Assembly: GCA_037447655.1 (NCBI GenBank)
Contig: JBBHKE010001410.1
Coordinates: forward strand, 124,001 to 188,000
Origin: Zygnema cylindricum
Lineage: Eukaryota; Streptophyta; Zygnematophyceae; Zygnematales; Zygnemataceae
Length of the DNA stretch: 64,000 nt
Direction of reading: 5' to 3'
Of this stretch, positions 21,255-32,869 are shown in pieces; position 1 is the first letter of the stretch; every line of letters begins with the position of its first letter. A program made the position numbers and the translations under genes. The notes under the pieces are model-generated. The model was not told where the DNA came from. It ran no database searches and worked only from the letters and a program-made list of their open reading frames with translations.

Positions 21255-22448
21255 AAGTTCAATCCAAAACGAAAACCAAGATATCTATTAAGATATGATG
21301 AAGATGTAAAAGGATACAGAGTCTATGATCTCAAAAGAGAGGATATTATCCTAGTGAAGCATCTAGTGGTTATGGATGAAGGAAAATCTATAGATCCCTT
21401 TAACCATTCAAAGACAGTCAAAATCAGATTTTAGTCAAAAAATTCTGATGAGTTTGAGCTTCCTAACTATCTAAGATTTCAAGAAGATGATGATCTTGCA
21501 GGTACGAATCAGATCGAGAAGGACTCAAATGTGGAACCCGTAGTATTAACTCCAACCGAAGCGGAAGAGGTGGTGGAAATCGAACCGGAATCAAGGGATA
21601 GGGGAGAAGTAGAAACTGTTTGGAAGAATCCCAGAGAGCTAACTATTCCGGCAACCGAGTTTGAAGGAGGAAGAAGAAGCAGCAAAAGACTACAAGAGAG
21701 ACAAATTAACAATAAGGTAACCAAACTGTCTCACCCCGATGAACCTCAAACTTATAATGAGGCAATGACTTGTCGTGAAAGAAACCGGTGGAAAACAGCC
21801 ATAAATGAGGAGATGGCCTCAATTATGGCGGCCGATACATGGGAATTGGTGGATTGTCCTGCTGACAAAAAGCCAATCGGGTGTAAGTGGGTATTTAAGC
21901 TGAAACTCAACCCAGATAACACCGTTGAGCCTTACAAGGCTTGGTTAGTGGCTAAGGGATTTACCCAGAAAGAGGGAATTGACTACGAGGAGACTTTTGC
22001 TCCGGTCGTCAAGTTTCCTTTGGTTCGGATACTTTTCAGTATGGCGGCAGCGGAAGACATAGAAGTGCATCAGATGGACATCAAGACGGCATTCCTACAT
22101 GGAGAGTAAGAAGAGGAAATTTTTATATGACAGCTTGAAGGATTTGTGGAGCAAGGGGAGGAAAGCAAGGTATGCCGATTGATCAAATCTTTGTATGGGC
22201 TGAAACGGGCGCCTCGGCAATAGAACAAGAAGCTCGATGAGATTCTTACAGGTTTGGGATATATTCGGATCAGCTCAGATCACTCAATTTATTTGTTTGA
22301 AGATGTGGAAGGAATTATTTTTATTGCAATTTATGTTGATGATTTGCTTTTTTTAAGTAAATCTATGGATAAAATAAATAAGTTGAAGAATGATTTAAAA
22401 GCAAGATTTGAGATGAAAGATATGGGAGAAGCAAGGTATAATGAGTGA
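21255..22448 (+). pseudogene. Copia linker and reverse transcriptase, element M (deleted 3')
   Basis: A Glu-rich linker is followed by CKWVFKLKLNPDNTVEPYKAW, HQMDIKTAFLHGE (motif A Asp kept), a stop at 22108, LIKSLYGLKRAPRQ, and IAIYVDDLLFLSKS with YVDD intact (22325-22355). At 22440 the coding jumps from MGEARY to the purine tract: compared with J (54360-55240) about 880 bases of connection and RNase H are missing. Confidence 0.88.
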
Positions 22449-22465
22449 CTAGAAAATAATGGGAG

Positions 22466-23498
22466 TGTAGAAATTAAAGGTTATTTTAGTATTTTCTAGG
22501 TTTTGTAAAATGCAGAAAAGAAGCAAAGGAAGTTTACCTCTAACTCCTTTCTCCAACTCCCACACTTGTCGTAGTCACTGAAAGTTGGAGAGGGAGATAG
22601 AGCCATGGCCGGCTATGCTATCACGACGGGGATATATATTAGGTTAGTAGATTTTACCAAATTAGATTTGACGGGCCCAAGATTTGAACCGAGTACTTAC
22701 TGTCCGTCAAAGTAGCTAGTAGCCGGTAACCTTAGCCAACTAGTCTAAACCAGAGATGTATGATATAGCGTATGTTAGTTATTTAAATGCTTACACGTCG
22801 GCTATCTTCATTCAACAGGATATTTAGACATAGATACAGTTTGTAATGTATGGCGTACGGCACATGCGAAACGGATACCGCGAATTTTGTTTCAAAGGCG
22901 AAACAAATATTGCGCAAGTATTTATGACGGCCACGATTGTAATTCGGCTTGATCTGACGGCCACGAAGCATGCCGAGATCGCGCAATAAAATTTTGGCGG
23001 TTTGCGGTCAACGTCATATCAATCGCCACGCGGCACAATCACATTGGATTACGTCATCTCCAGGGATTCCAGGAACGAATCCAAAAATGACATGTGTCGA
23101 CTTTTGGCCATGTCGTACAATGGCCATACATAAAGTACAACGGCACGTGTACCTCTTTGTACGATACACTATTATGATTGGTGCCGTATTTCAATAGATA
23201 GAGTTTTAGAGAAAGATAGGAGTTAGAAAAATTGATAGACTGGACCTTCTCTCCCAGAGAGCAGCTGTACAAAAAGGTCAACTTTGACGCTTCATAACTT
23301 ACTGCTCAGAGGAGCAAATACAATATTCTTTTTGCTATCGACTCAGGGGAGTCTTGCCTTTACAGAAGTTAAGGTGGTCAAAGTTTTTGTCTGTCAGGGT
23401 GGCAGTAATTCTTGCTGAAACACAAAGGGGTCAGGGTTATCTTAGAGGCTTCGTGTAAGCTGCCTACTCTGAGGTCCTATGGAGGTCTCAGAGTTGCA
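22466..23498 (+). repeat. 3' LTR of element M, A family
   Basis: 1033 bases, TGTAGAAATTAAAGG to GAGTTGCA, directly after the purine tract AATGGGAG. It has the GCCATGG motif (22603), an antisense tRNA-like module (22677-22760), GTAC cluster and the gag-start ATG (23480). Confidence 0.9.
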
Positions 23499-24391
23499 CT
23501 AGCTTGCTCCGGTAGATTAGGTAAGGACTTTTAGTACATAAAAGAGAGGTAAGGAAAACATAGAGACAACTGCTAGCCAGAGACTAAGGATTCAGAGAGA
23601 GAAACCGTAACTCAACAACTAACTGATACTAAATATGCAGCCGAGAAACGATAACTGAAAAACAAAAGGAGGTTCGATAAATCTCGAGAATGTACATTGC
23701 CAAAAAACGACAACGCTCCAATGTTGGATTCACGTGCTGTAATTTGCACTTAATCCTACGCGGCTATATGGCTTTTATCCTATGTTGTCGCCTATCGTAC
23801 AGCTACACTAATTTCTATATGTCTTTGAGCAAGCAGCTTTCTATGTACGAATGTTGTCTGTTTCTATATGTGGCCGCTATGTGGCCGCCTCGAGACGCCT
23901 TACATCTACACCTCGAGGATGAAAACCCTCCCTAAGCTAGAAAAATAATTCATGAACCTCCGAGGGTTCACGACTTGGACATGTGTCAGGTATATAACCG
24001 TTTGAGTCTATAATATGTCAGGTTTGGAGCCGTTCGAATACGCAAAATCCGATGTCGTAATGCAATCAGATTTCATGCTGGTAACATGGTACGACCTCCG
24101 TTCTATCCATACCTTCAACTGAACACTCCGCCACTGACTTGTAATATTCCCTTATACCCCAATTAGTATAAAAATCAACAATAATACTCGCGAACGTCTT
24201 GCGGCATGACAGCTGTTGTGCATGAGCATACAATCGTAAAATGACATGCATCATACCCAATTAGGGTTGCCAAAAATGTATAGACCCCACATATGTATGC
24301 TCAAACGAGAGGGCAAAGAATATATACCAACAGAAATATTAATGGATCAGCTCAAGAAAATAAACAAAAAAATAAAAGTACATCGATAAGT
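23499..24391 (-). repeat. Probable 3' LTR and 3' flank of gypsy F, limits unresolved
   Basis: This 893-base stretch follows F's C-terminal ORF and G-rich tract on the minus strand and has no long ORF. It contains a TATA-like GTTATATACC (about 23990, minus) and pyrimidine-rich sequence toward 23560, as in an LTR. No second copy is present in the window, so I cannot set its ends; part may be host DNA. Confidence 0.35.
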
Positions 24392-25900
24392 TTAGAAAGT
24401 AAAGAGGGAAAAAGGACGGAATTTCCCCCCTCCCCCCAGCTCCTTAGCCTGCAGGGGAGCTGGGAGGATAGCCGGTAGGTCGCGACATCCGTGGCGAAAC
24501 CACTGTCTAGCCGGAATAGCGTGCAAAGGTGGGACCAAGCACTCCATGTGAAATCCTAGATTGCAATAGTTGCAGAGAAGCATCGTCGTTTCTCCGTCAG
24601 ACCGCCGACACAACTGACTGTTGGTGGCCTCGGTAATCCTCATCCGCCACGGATCCATACAGTGGGAGAGATCAGGTAGGTAGCAAGGAGCACAATTTTT
24701 CGAATGTTCTCGCAAAGTGTGCGTGTCGGCTCCTTGTAGGCTTAATAATCCATTGGAGTCGATTTTGGTGATCCTCAATATGTGAGACGAGACATCCGTG
24801 TCGAGGGTGTCAAATGTTTGCCGACGCAAATATACATAGTCCCCAACCCGATAGGATTTTTGTTGTGGCCGGTAACTACCACTGCGAGTTGTAGCAAACA
24901 GTAAGGAGTCGCGATGTTGAGCAATCTGCAAGTTTTCATAGGCCATTGGGATTTCCCTAGCAAAAAACAAAGCCCGGTTGGTTAGTTCTTCCAAAAAAAG
25001 AGAATCAGACATAAGCGACAAAAGGAAAACTAGCAGCTTTCTGTATATTTCTACCGAGCAGTGGCTGTCGACCAAATAACACATAATAGGGACTGAAATT
25101 TGCTAAGTTGGCCTGTACAGACATGCGATAACCCATGACAATATAACCCAATGATTCATCCCACACAGTAATCTATTTCTCCAAGCAATGTTTACGCAGA
25201 GCCCGCTTAAATGTTTCACCCCCCTCTCGGCCAAACCGTCTGCTAAGGGATGATCTCAACTTGTTCGACGGTGATCGATCAACGCCTCGTCCAGTATTTC
25301 CTAAAATTCGCCACAAAACTCGGTCCCTTCGTCCGTTAGGACTTCAGCTGGAGCTCCATATCGGAGGAGCACATGCTCCTTGAAAGCGGCGGTGGTGAGT
25401 TTGGTAGTTTTGTGTGGGAGGGCCACAACTTCCACCCATTTGCTGAAATTTCTGATCATGATCATGAGGTATTGCTTGCCCCTTCGCGAGACAGGAAAAA
25501 GACCTTCCAGATCACACGACCACTTGTAGAAGAGACCTCGAATAGGCAAAGGTCGAAGTGTATTCTGACGGTTAGAGAAGGAGGTCTGCAATCGGTCACA
25601 TGTGCTACATCCTTTTAACACGGCCGCAACGTCCGTCTGCATGCTTCACCACCAATAACATGCCTATACCAAACTCAAAGTCTGTTTAGTACCATAATGT
25701 CCCAGATCAGTATGAATCTGATCAATAAGTGATAGGTGTTCTGTCGGCCCAGGAACATACCGATGACTTCCATCTGCGAGGAGACGGATAAGAGAACCTC
25801 CCATCCATAAGTAATTTTGAGCTCTTTTACGATCACGCTCCTCCTCTCTTGGTGTGGTGCTTGTTCGAAAGGACTGGGTGGATAAAAATAGGACCAAAGC
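24392..25900 (-). pseudogene. Gypsy integrase with PHD finger, element F
   Basis: The N-terminal HHCC zinc motif is visible (IHTDLGHYGTK near 25680-25720, then GCSTCDR near 25600). The core has Asp in SCDLEGLFP and Asp in LTDEGTEFCGEF; the Glu block (about 25080-25290) is frameshifted. The open frame 25084-24392 has a small SH3-like segment (YRVGDYVYLRR, LSLQGADTHTLREH) and then a PHD-like finger near 24480-24620: CRRSDGETTMLLCNYCNLGF, H-M-E-C, L-x-P-P-L and W-F. The first zinc pair reads S-x-x-C, and the last pair has lost one Cys. PHD fingers read histone tails, so this may be a chromatin tether. Confidence 0.82.
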
Positions 25901-27086
25901 GCTGTCCCGCCATGGATCGTGTTCACTTTTGTGAACCGTGGGACCCGAAAAGCTGTAGACTAGCTAAGCTTCAACAGACACCGATGCAAGTGGTTTGTCA
26001 TCAAAATCTTGTCGCACTCCATTATCGACAAAATTGGGTAAGGGGTTTGAAGAAAGACCGTCGGCATTCAAACTGAGGAGCCCGAGTCGATGGATAATCT
26101 CCATATCGTATTCCTGTAAAATAAGAGCCTAGCGGGGTAACTTGCCGGATAGTTTGTCATTGGTCATAAGCCAATGCAATGGTTGATGGTCAGTAAGAAG
26201 AGTAAAAGGCTTGCTGTAAAGGTAATGGCGAAAATGCACAATACCCCAAACTGCGGCCAGGCACTACCCCTCATAACTACTGTAGTTTGACTCTGCTTAA
26301 TTGTTGCTTCGACTAGCATTAGCTACCACATATTCCTCACCTGTAAGCTCACGTTCAGTTAGGATGGCGGTGATACCAGGCTTACCAAAGTCTGTTTGAA
26401 GGCAAAATGGTAACTTATGATTTGATGGACGCAGAATGGGAGCGGTGGACAATGCCTTTTTTGATCCCTGGAATGCCTCAATCTGCGGAGGTCTCCAAGT
26501 AAACGACGCTTATTTTTTCATGAGTTCATTAAGTGGGGATGGGAGCGTGCTAAACCTAGGAACAAACCTCCGATAATAATTAGCCAGTCCTACGAATGCA
26601 CGCAGGCTCGTTAAATCTGTTGGGGCTGATAGTTTACTGATCGCTTCTACCTTGGCTTCTACCGGAGTAATTCCCTCGGATAAGATAAAATGCCTAAGAT
26701 ATGGTCCCCCTTTAGCCCCGAAGATGCATTTGGCAAGATGGTATTTGAGACCCACCTTTTTCAACTATTTTAATACCCATTCTATATGTGTTACGTTTTC
26801 CTCTATAGAGGCTGAAGCAATGATAAAATTGTCAATTTAACAACACGGCTGGTGCATTTTTCAAGCCAAAGGGCATAACTGACCATTCCCAACACCCATC
26901 ACTTCCCCAAAATACAGTCTTATATTGGTCTTTCTCCTCTATTTCAATTTGGTTAAACCCTTGTTGTAGATTCAGAATGCTGAAATATTTAGCCCCTCCG
27001 ACGTGATCAAAAATGTCCTCCGCCAAAGGCATTGGATGTCGGGCCTGGATTGTACGCGAATTCAGTTCTCGATACTCCCCGCACAT
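25901..27086 (-). pseudogene. Gypsy reverse transcriptase and RNase H, element F
   Basis: RT begins CGEYRELNSRTIQARHPMP and runs to MPFGLKNAPA (26832-27086). About 60 bases between that block and the catalytic box are gone, and the box reads I-D-N where Y-I-D-D is expected. It resumes with LKKVGLKYHLAKCIFGA and FVGLANYYRRFVPRFS (26510-26764). RNase H (about 26080-26500) is degenerate with several stops. The element cannot polymerise. Confidence 0.83.
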
Positions 27087-27883
27087 GCGACGTTCTGTGA
27101 AAATCCCCTCGGCGTCTTTTTAACGAGGCATGACAGTAGGCGCCGCAAAGGTGGAGTCGGACCTATAAATCAGTCTTGCCTCTTCAAACTCTACACATCG
27201 TTTGTCTAGTGCTTCCCATTCGGTTTCTGATAGACGATGCTTAGGTTTGAATATGGGTCTGTCATCTTCCAAGTCAATGGACATTGTGTAAGTGGTGTGT
27301 CAACCTAAATCTTTCAATGAGTATGCGAAAGCATCTTTGTGTTGGTTTATGACTCCATTTAACAGTTCGTGTTCTGGTTTTGTTAGTCCCGTTCTGAATT
27401 TCCACGTTGGTTTTTCACGTTCGTTGATGGTAATGGCTTCCATAGCCTGTGCAAACGCTAGCTGCTCATCCGCGACTAAAGAGTGTCCCAGCTCATACTC
27501 AACTGGGAGCTGATGCAAACAATTTACTGCATGAGGCCAACTTCTAGATGGAAATGCAGCTGTCCAATGTGAGACTGCGCGCACTGGTATTTGAGATCTT
27601 GCCGCTGTGTATGTTGGGATGGACCAACTCATGTGAGTAGGTTCCAAGAAATCGTAAATAGTATGATTTGGGTCAAACTCGGGGGACGGAGGAAAAAGAG
27701 AGAGCTGAAAAGTTGTACCCCGGAGAGAAGGTGAGGATTTAGAAGTTGTGTGTTTGAATGGTTTTTCCCCCCCCCCTGCTGATTAAGACGGATGATTCTG
27801 TGCGTATTGACCGGCAGCAAACCCTATGCCCAAGACAAATGAGAGGGATCGAGGATCAGATGCTGCGTTGCCGCTCATTGAGT
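27087..27883 (-). pseudogene. Gypsy protease-RT linker, element F
   Basis: 27300-27647 is an open linker (FRTGLTKPEHELLNGVINQH, then HKDAFAYSLKDLG) of the kind that precedes gypsy reverse transcriptase; a stop at 27298 and frame breaks separate it from CGEYREL. No protease D-T/S-G site is seen up to 27883, where the A-type LTR starts. A C-run near 27770 may be a homopolymer error or mutation. Confidence 0.65.
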
Positions 27884-28988
27884 TGTAACTCTGAGACCTC
27901 CATAGGACCTCAGAGTAGGCACTTCACACGAAGCCTCTAAGATATCCCTGACCCCTTTGTGTTTCACCAATAATAACTGCCACCTTGGCAGACCAAAACT
28001 CTGACCACCTTCACCCCTGTAAAGGCAAGACTCCCCTGAGTCTATAGCAAAAAGAATCTCTGAATTTTCTCCCCTGAGCATCTTCACCCCTGTAAAGGCA
28101 AGACTCCCCTGAGTGTATAGCAAAAAGAATCTCTGAATTTGCTCCCCTGAGCAGTAAGTTATGAAGGGTCAAAGTTGACCTTTTGTACATAAGCTCTCTG
28201 GGAGAGAGGGTCCAATCTATCAAATTTTTCTAAGTCCTAACTCTCTCTAAACTCTATCTACTAAAGTACGGCACCAATCATAATAGTGTATCGTACATAA
28301 GGTACAAGTGCCGATGTACTTTATGTACGGATATTGTACGACATGGCCAACAAGTCGACATATGCCATTTTTGGATTCGTTCTTCGAATCCCAGGAGATG
28401 TCGCAATCCAATGTCATTTTGCCACGTGGCAATTGACGTGACGTCAACCGCAAACCGCCGAAAACCTATTCCACGATCTCGGCATTCTTCGTGGCCGTCC
28501 GATTAAGCCGGATTACAATCGTGACCGTCATAAATACTTCCGCAGTATTTGATTCGCTTTCTAAACAAAATGCGCAGTATTCGTTTCGGATGTTTCGTAC
28601 GCCGTACTTTACAAAATGTGTCTATGTTTAAAGATCCGTTAAATGAAATAGATTACGTGTTAACATTTAAATAACTATCAAATTATTTATCATTAAGCAT
28701 GATGGCAGACTAAATGGTCAAGGTTACAGGCTAAGTTGACGATCGGTAGGTACCAGGTTCAAACCCTAGGTCCGTCAATTTACATTTTGGTAAATCTACC
28801 AAAATCTACAACCCGTAACTCTATCTCTAATCAGCATAGGCAGCCATGGCTCTAGCTCCCTCTTCAACCTTTTAGTGACTACGACAAGTGTGGGAGCTGA
28901 AGAGAGAAGTTAGAGGCAGACTGCCTCGGCTTCTTTTCTGCATTTTGCAAAACCTAGAAAATACTAAAATAACCTTTTTATTTCTACA
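27884..28988 (-). repeat. 3' LTR of an A-type copia (A')
   Basis: 1105 bases, minus strand, TGTAGAAAT (ending 28988) to GAGTTACA. It follows an RNase H end and purine tract on its upstream side. It is about 70 bases longer than other A LTRs because of the tandem duplication listed next. An antisense tRNA-like module lies at 28710-28785. Confidence 0.87.
28008..28153 (-). repeat. 73-bp tandem duplication in the A' LTR
   Basis: Units 28008-28080 and 28081-28153 differ at only about three bases, so the duplication is recent relative to the LTR. It lies in the transcribed half of the LTR. Confidence 0.92.
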
Positions 28989-29186
28989 CTCCCCTTATTT
29001 TCTAGTCACTCTTTATTTTAAGACCACACTTCTCCCGGCAGAAAATTAGTTTAGGGGAAGGAACAGGTTTGGTCATCATATCAGCTACCATTTCACTATC
29101 TGGTTTATACTCCAAACTGATTATCTTGTTTTCTACTTTCTCACTAACAAAGCTAAGCCTAATGTCCATGTGTTTGGCTTTAAAGT
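28989..29186 (-). pseudogene. Copia RNase H end, A' element
   Basis: Minus-strand codons for FKAKHMDIRLSFVSEKVENK, then ADMMTKPVPSPKLIFCREKC and the stop before the purine tract. It is cut at 29186 by the K LTR; the rest of A' is not found in the window. Confidence 0.85.
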
Positions 29187-30287
29187 TGAAACTCTGAGAC
29201 CTCCATTGGCCCTCAGAGTATGCAGATCCAAAAAAAACTAATCTAGATAGTGCCGACTCCAAGTTGATATAAACCCAAATGACTGACCCCTTGACAGTCA
29301 AAACCCCAATATAGATTCACCCCTGTGAAATAACACTTTCTGTGTGCTCTGTTCCACTACATAATGCAAAGTTAGAATATGAGATTTGGACACATTCAAC
29401 CACTTTGACTTTCCCTTAGAAATACAGCCACCCTGGCAGATTAAAACTCTGACCAACTACACCCCTGTGTAGCCTGGACTCCCTTGAGTCCGCAGCAAAA
29501 AGAATCACTGTAAATGGTCAAGTAAATTGATTGTTATGGCTGCCCAAAGTTTGCCATTTATACAGGGTGCCCTCTGGGAGAGGCAGCTGCCTACCCAAAA
29601 TTTATCTAAGTCCTATTCCCTCTCTAAAACTCTATCTACTGAAGTATGGCACCAATCAAATTACTGTGTCGTACAGAAAAGTACAGGTGCCGTTGTACTT
29701 TATGTACGGCCATTGTACGACATGTCCAAAATGTCGACACGTGTCATATCCGGATTTGTTTCCGTAATCTCCGGAGTTGCCGCAATCCAATGTAGTGTTA
29801 CCACGTGTCACTCAATGTGGAGGTGATCGCAAACCGCCTAAATCGTACGCCGCGATCTCGGCATCCTTCGTGGCCGTCCGATCAATTTTGGATTTCAATC
29901 GTGGCCGTCATAAATACCTGCGCGGTATTCTTTCTGGCGTCAAACAAACTGCGCGGTATTTATTTCGTATACGTAGCGTACGTCGTACTTTACACAACTG
30001 TTTCTATGCAGTATGCATATAGTTCTAGTTTAATGAATTAGTCTTATTGTAACAGTTTAAAATAATATCATACCCCTTAATATATAATACAATTTAGACT
30101 ATCTGGATAAGACTACCGGCTACTGCGGTTGTGACACATTGCAGGTACCAGGATCAAATCCTGGCTCTGTCATAACTACCTTTTAGAGAATACCCCCTAT
30201 AAAACAACTGTCTGTCTCCTTCTAGACAGCACAGGCAGCCATGGCTAACTCCTCCTCCAGTCTTCAGTGATTGCGACAAATGTGGGG
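29187..30287 (-). repeat. K-type copia LTR, truncated at its start
   Basis: The minus-strand LTR ends CAATGGAGGTCTCAGAGTTTCA at 29187. The first 250 bases diverge from A LTRs, the rest is related to them (GTAC cluster 29670-29720, G-box-like CCACGTGTCA near 29800). Only the U3 start is missing: at 30287 the GCCATGG-region core runs straight into a B LTR. Left flank AAAGT may be one side of a target duplication. Confidence 0.72.
30097..30172 (+). other. tRNA-like module, antisense within the K LTR
   Basis: Has the best T-arm of the set: CCAGG (30148-30152), ATCAAAT loop, CCTGG (30160-30164), all five pairs intact, with a D-arm-like TGGATAAGA upstream. It reads opposite to the LTR. The acceptor stem does not pair fully, so it is not called a tRNA gene. 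Confidence 0.6.
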
Positions 30288-31152
30288 ACCCACAGAATGA
30301 GCAGCCTATGTAAAGCCTCTAAGATAATATTTGCCCCTTCCACTTTCCCACTGAATAAGTGCCGCCGAGGCACACAAATATTTTAACCACCCTCACCCCT
30401 ATGAGGTCTAGACTCCCTTGAGTCAAACGCAAAAAGAATCACTGAATTTGCTCCCTTAAGCAGTAAGTTTTGGTTGGTCAAAGATGACCTTTATAGTTAC
30501 AAGCTCTCTTAGAGAGAGGTACCTAAATATCACTAAGTCTTGGTCTGCCTACTCACGACTACCTACTACTAAACCCTAGTCCAATTGGAACACTATATAG
30601 TACTAGAAGGTATAATAAGAGATATATTTATTGTAGGGCCATTGTACAACATGGTCTACAAGGTGACAGCTATCAAATCGAGAGCCATGGTTCCTCTTCC
30701 CATCTTCTCCGGTATCAAATAATGTGGCGTCACATGGCACCGCGTGACGCTATCTCCAAATGACCCCAAAACTCACTTCGCGTGGCGACTACAATGCCGG
30801 CTGTCCGATCAAAACATATTTTACACGGTTCAGATTCGCGTACATGCATGCATTGCTTCTTTTGGTTAGTCTGTTGTTAATTAGCTGTTGCGTTAATGTT
30901 TATATATATTTGAAACCCGTCAGGTGTATCGTCTCGATAACTCCCTAGTGGATAAGGCTAACGCCTACATACTAGTTCACATACCCAAGTTCAAATATGG
31001 ACTAAAGCAACATTTTAGTAAAATATCCTCTACTTAAAAATCTGCCACTTCTTAAATATGGCGGCAGCCATCGCGTGCCTTTGATCCTCACTCTCTTTCC
31101 TTAAATTAAAACTAAAATAGAGAAGTGAACTATTAATTAACTCTTTTCAACA
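30288..31152 (-). repeat. 3' LTR of H, B family, end truncated
   Basis: 865 bases, from TGTTGAAAAGAG (minus, ending 31152) to the middle of the gag-start segment. A TATA box (CTATATAG near 30590) and antisense tRNA-like module (about 30940-31010) are present. The final ATTGCA is lost in the junction with K. Confidence 0.87.
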
Positions 31153-32213
31153 CTCCCCTTAATTCCTAGTCACTTTTTAATTTTAATCCACAGTTTTCTC
31201 AGCAATAAATCAACTTAGGGGAAGGCATAGGTTTTGTCATCATGTCTGCAATCATTTCTCTATCATTTTTATGAACCAATTTAATAATTTTATTTTCAAC
31301 CTTCTCTCTGACAAAACTTAGTCTAATATCCATATGTTTAGCTTTGAAGTGAAATTTTGGATTAGCTGCAATATAGATAGCAGCTTGATTATCACAAAAA
31401 ACATTTTGAGTTCTTGTCTTCATGAACCCAAGTTCTTCTAGAAGAGATTTCACCCCTATTAATTCTTTGGTGGCAGCACAGGAAGCCATGTATTTAGCCT
31501 CCATAGTGGACTAAGCAACTACTTTTTGTTGATTGCTACTCCAACAACATGCACCAGATCGAATTTGCAACACATATCCAGTCGTACACCGCCTTAAAGG
31601 CACATCTCCATGACTGACATCACTCTAGGTGGTGATGTGAGTGTGCCCCTCTCCCAAATGCAACCATAATTCCCTTGTCCCCACCAGATACCTCTTCACT
31701 CTTTTGGCAACCTTCCAATCTCTCTTTCTTGGTTTATTTAGACTTCTACCAAGGAAACCTACACCTGCAGCTATTTTTGGACGGGTAGAGTTCATAAAAT
31801 AAATTAAACCGCCTACAATCTGCCGATACGGGATATTTTCCATAAATCTTCTTTCCATCTCATCTATCTCATCATTAATGATCAATATTCCTCCCTCTTC
31901 ACTCCCCTCACAGACTTTCTTCAAATCCATGGGAGTAGTACATCCGTTTGCTTTCTACATTTGAAATTTTTCTAGCATATTACCAATTGTTTTTTTTTGA
32001 GTGAGTCTTATAATTATATTCCCTCTATTTCTCTCCATCTGAATTCCCAAAATATACTTTGCTTCGCCGAGATCTTATATGTCAAAACTGTTTATAAGAT
32101 CCCGTTTTAGTTTGTTAATTTTATCTAAAGACTTCCTTAAGACCAACAATTCATCCATATAAATAGCAATAAATATCACTCCATTCTCATCCTCAAATAA
32201 ATATATAGAGTGA
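31153..32213 (-). pseudogene. Copia RT C-terminal half and RNase H, element H
   Basis: From right to left: the D-H-S-I-Y-L-F-E-D-E-N segment at the G junction, IAIYMDELLVL (YVDD changed to Y-M-D-E), LGEAKYILGIQ, PYRQIVGGLIYFMNSTRP, KRYLVGTRELWLHLGEGHT, then SVMEAKYMAS and VFCDNQAAIYIAAN with ADMMTKPMPSPKL at the end. Two RT substitutions in the catalytic box and several stops make it inactive. Confidence 0.88.
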
Positions 32214-32859
32214 TGTCAAGCTCGTCTGCATCGTCGGCACATTTGCACTCCCAGGAGTTCGGGGGCCTCATTCCACTTTGTACGGACTCTAGCGCACGGA
32301 GAAGAAAGAGGACAACTAGCCGGATTAGATCTTTATATTTTCACTCTGGAGCCTTACGCAATTTAGTTCACCTGAAACGGAGGCCGAACGGCGGAGTAAG
32401 TCCGGTGCAAAGCGTGTGCTCCATTATATTGTGTGTTCTATGTAGCTCTAGTTGAGGGATACATTAGAGAACGACACGTAGCCTTTGGGATTATCCCGTA
32501 GATCCTACTGTTAGCTGTCAGTAGGATGTTAGTTTAGGCCCAACAGCCGGGCCAAGCATTAATGACTTTGGGTCAAAGTTAGGCGGTTTCACGTCGAGTC
32601 AGAACTTTGTTTCCATTTTGTGTATTATAGGAGGACCCTCGGCCGCTAATCCAGCCGGGACCAGTCGTCTAACTTTTAGCCCTGAGTGTAGTACAGTCTG
32701 TTTGGTCTTATGTCCGTACGATAACAATGGCTAGCCGCTGATTGGCTTGTCACATTGCTTTGACTTTGGAACTTGCAGTAGGACAAACTCTGGTTGTATA
32801 AGGCACTTGGGGTCGAAGGAGACACGTTGCTTTTTCAGTACTGTCTCTTGAGAAAACCC
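32214..32859 (+). repeat. 5' LTR of G (cut by gap)
   Basis: 646 bases matching 36007-36655 of the 3' LTR with only scattered substitutions. The remaining roughly 740 bases and the primer site are missing at the gap. Confidence 0.88.
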
Positions 32860-32869
32860 NNNNNNNNNN
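32860..32869. other. Assembly gap (10 N)
   Basis: Ten Ns between LTR and reverse transcriptase; by comparison with a complete gypsy element several kilobases (rest of LTR, gag, protease) are absent or collapsed here. Confidence 0.99.

Larger units (their letters stand above)
18256..23498 (+). mobile_element. A-family Ty1/copia element M, internally deleted
   Basis: Plus-strand copia with a partial 5' LTR, gag, protease, integrase and the first half of reverse transcriptase, then a direct jump to the terminal purine tract and 3' LTR. The catalytic YVDD is present but RT connection and RNase H are gone. A solo E LTR replaces the primer-binding site and first gag codons. After the 3' LTR (CTAGC) no matching target duplication is found because the left end lies in the gap region. 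Confidence 0.85.
24392..27883 (-). mobile_element. Ty3/gypsy element F with C-terminal PHD finger, truncated 5'
   Basis: Minus-strand order is protease-RT linker, reverse transcriptase, RNase H, integrase, PHD finger, then a G-rich tract (24423-24445). The integrase follows RNase H, as in gypsy not copia. Gag, protease and 5' LTR are missing: the element is cut at 27883 by an A-type LTR. Stops and deletions occur throughout. Confidence 0.88.

Noticed and set aside
27292-27513. Plus-strand ORFs over gypsy F and copia H/I, for example 27292-27513 and 40525-40716
   Set aside because: They are antisense shadows of minus-strand pol and gag with no independent support.
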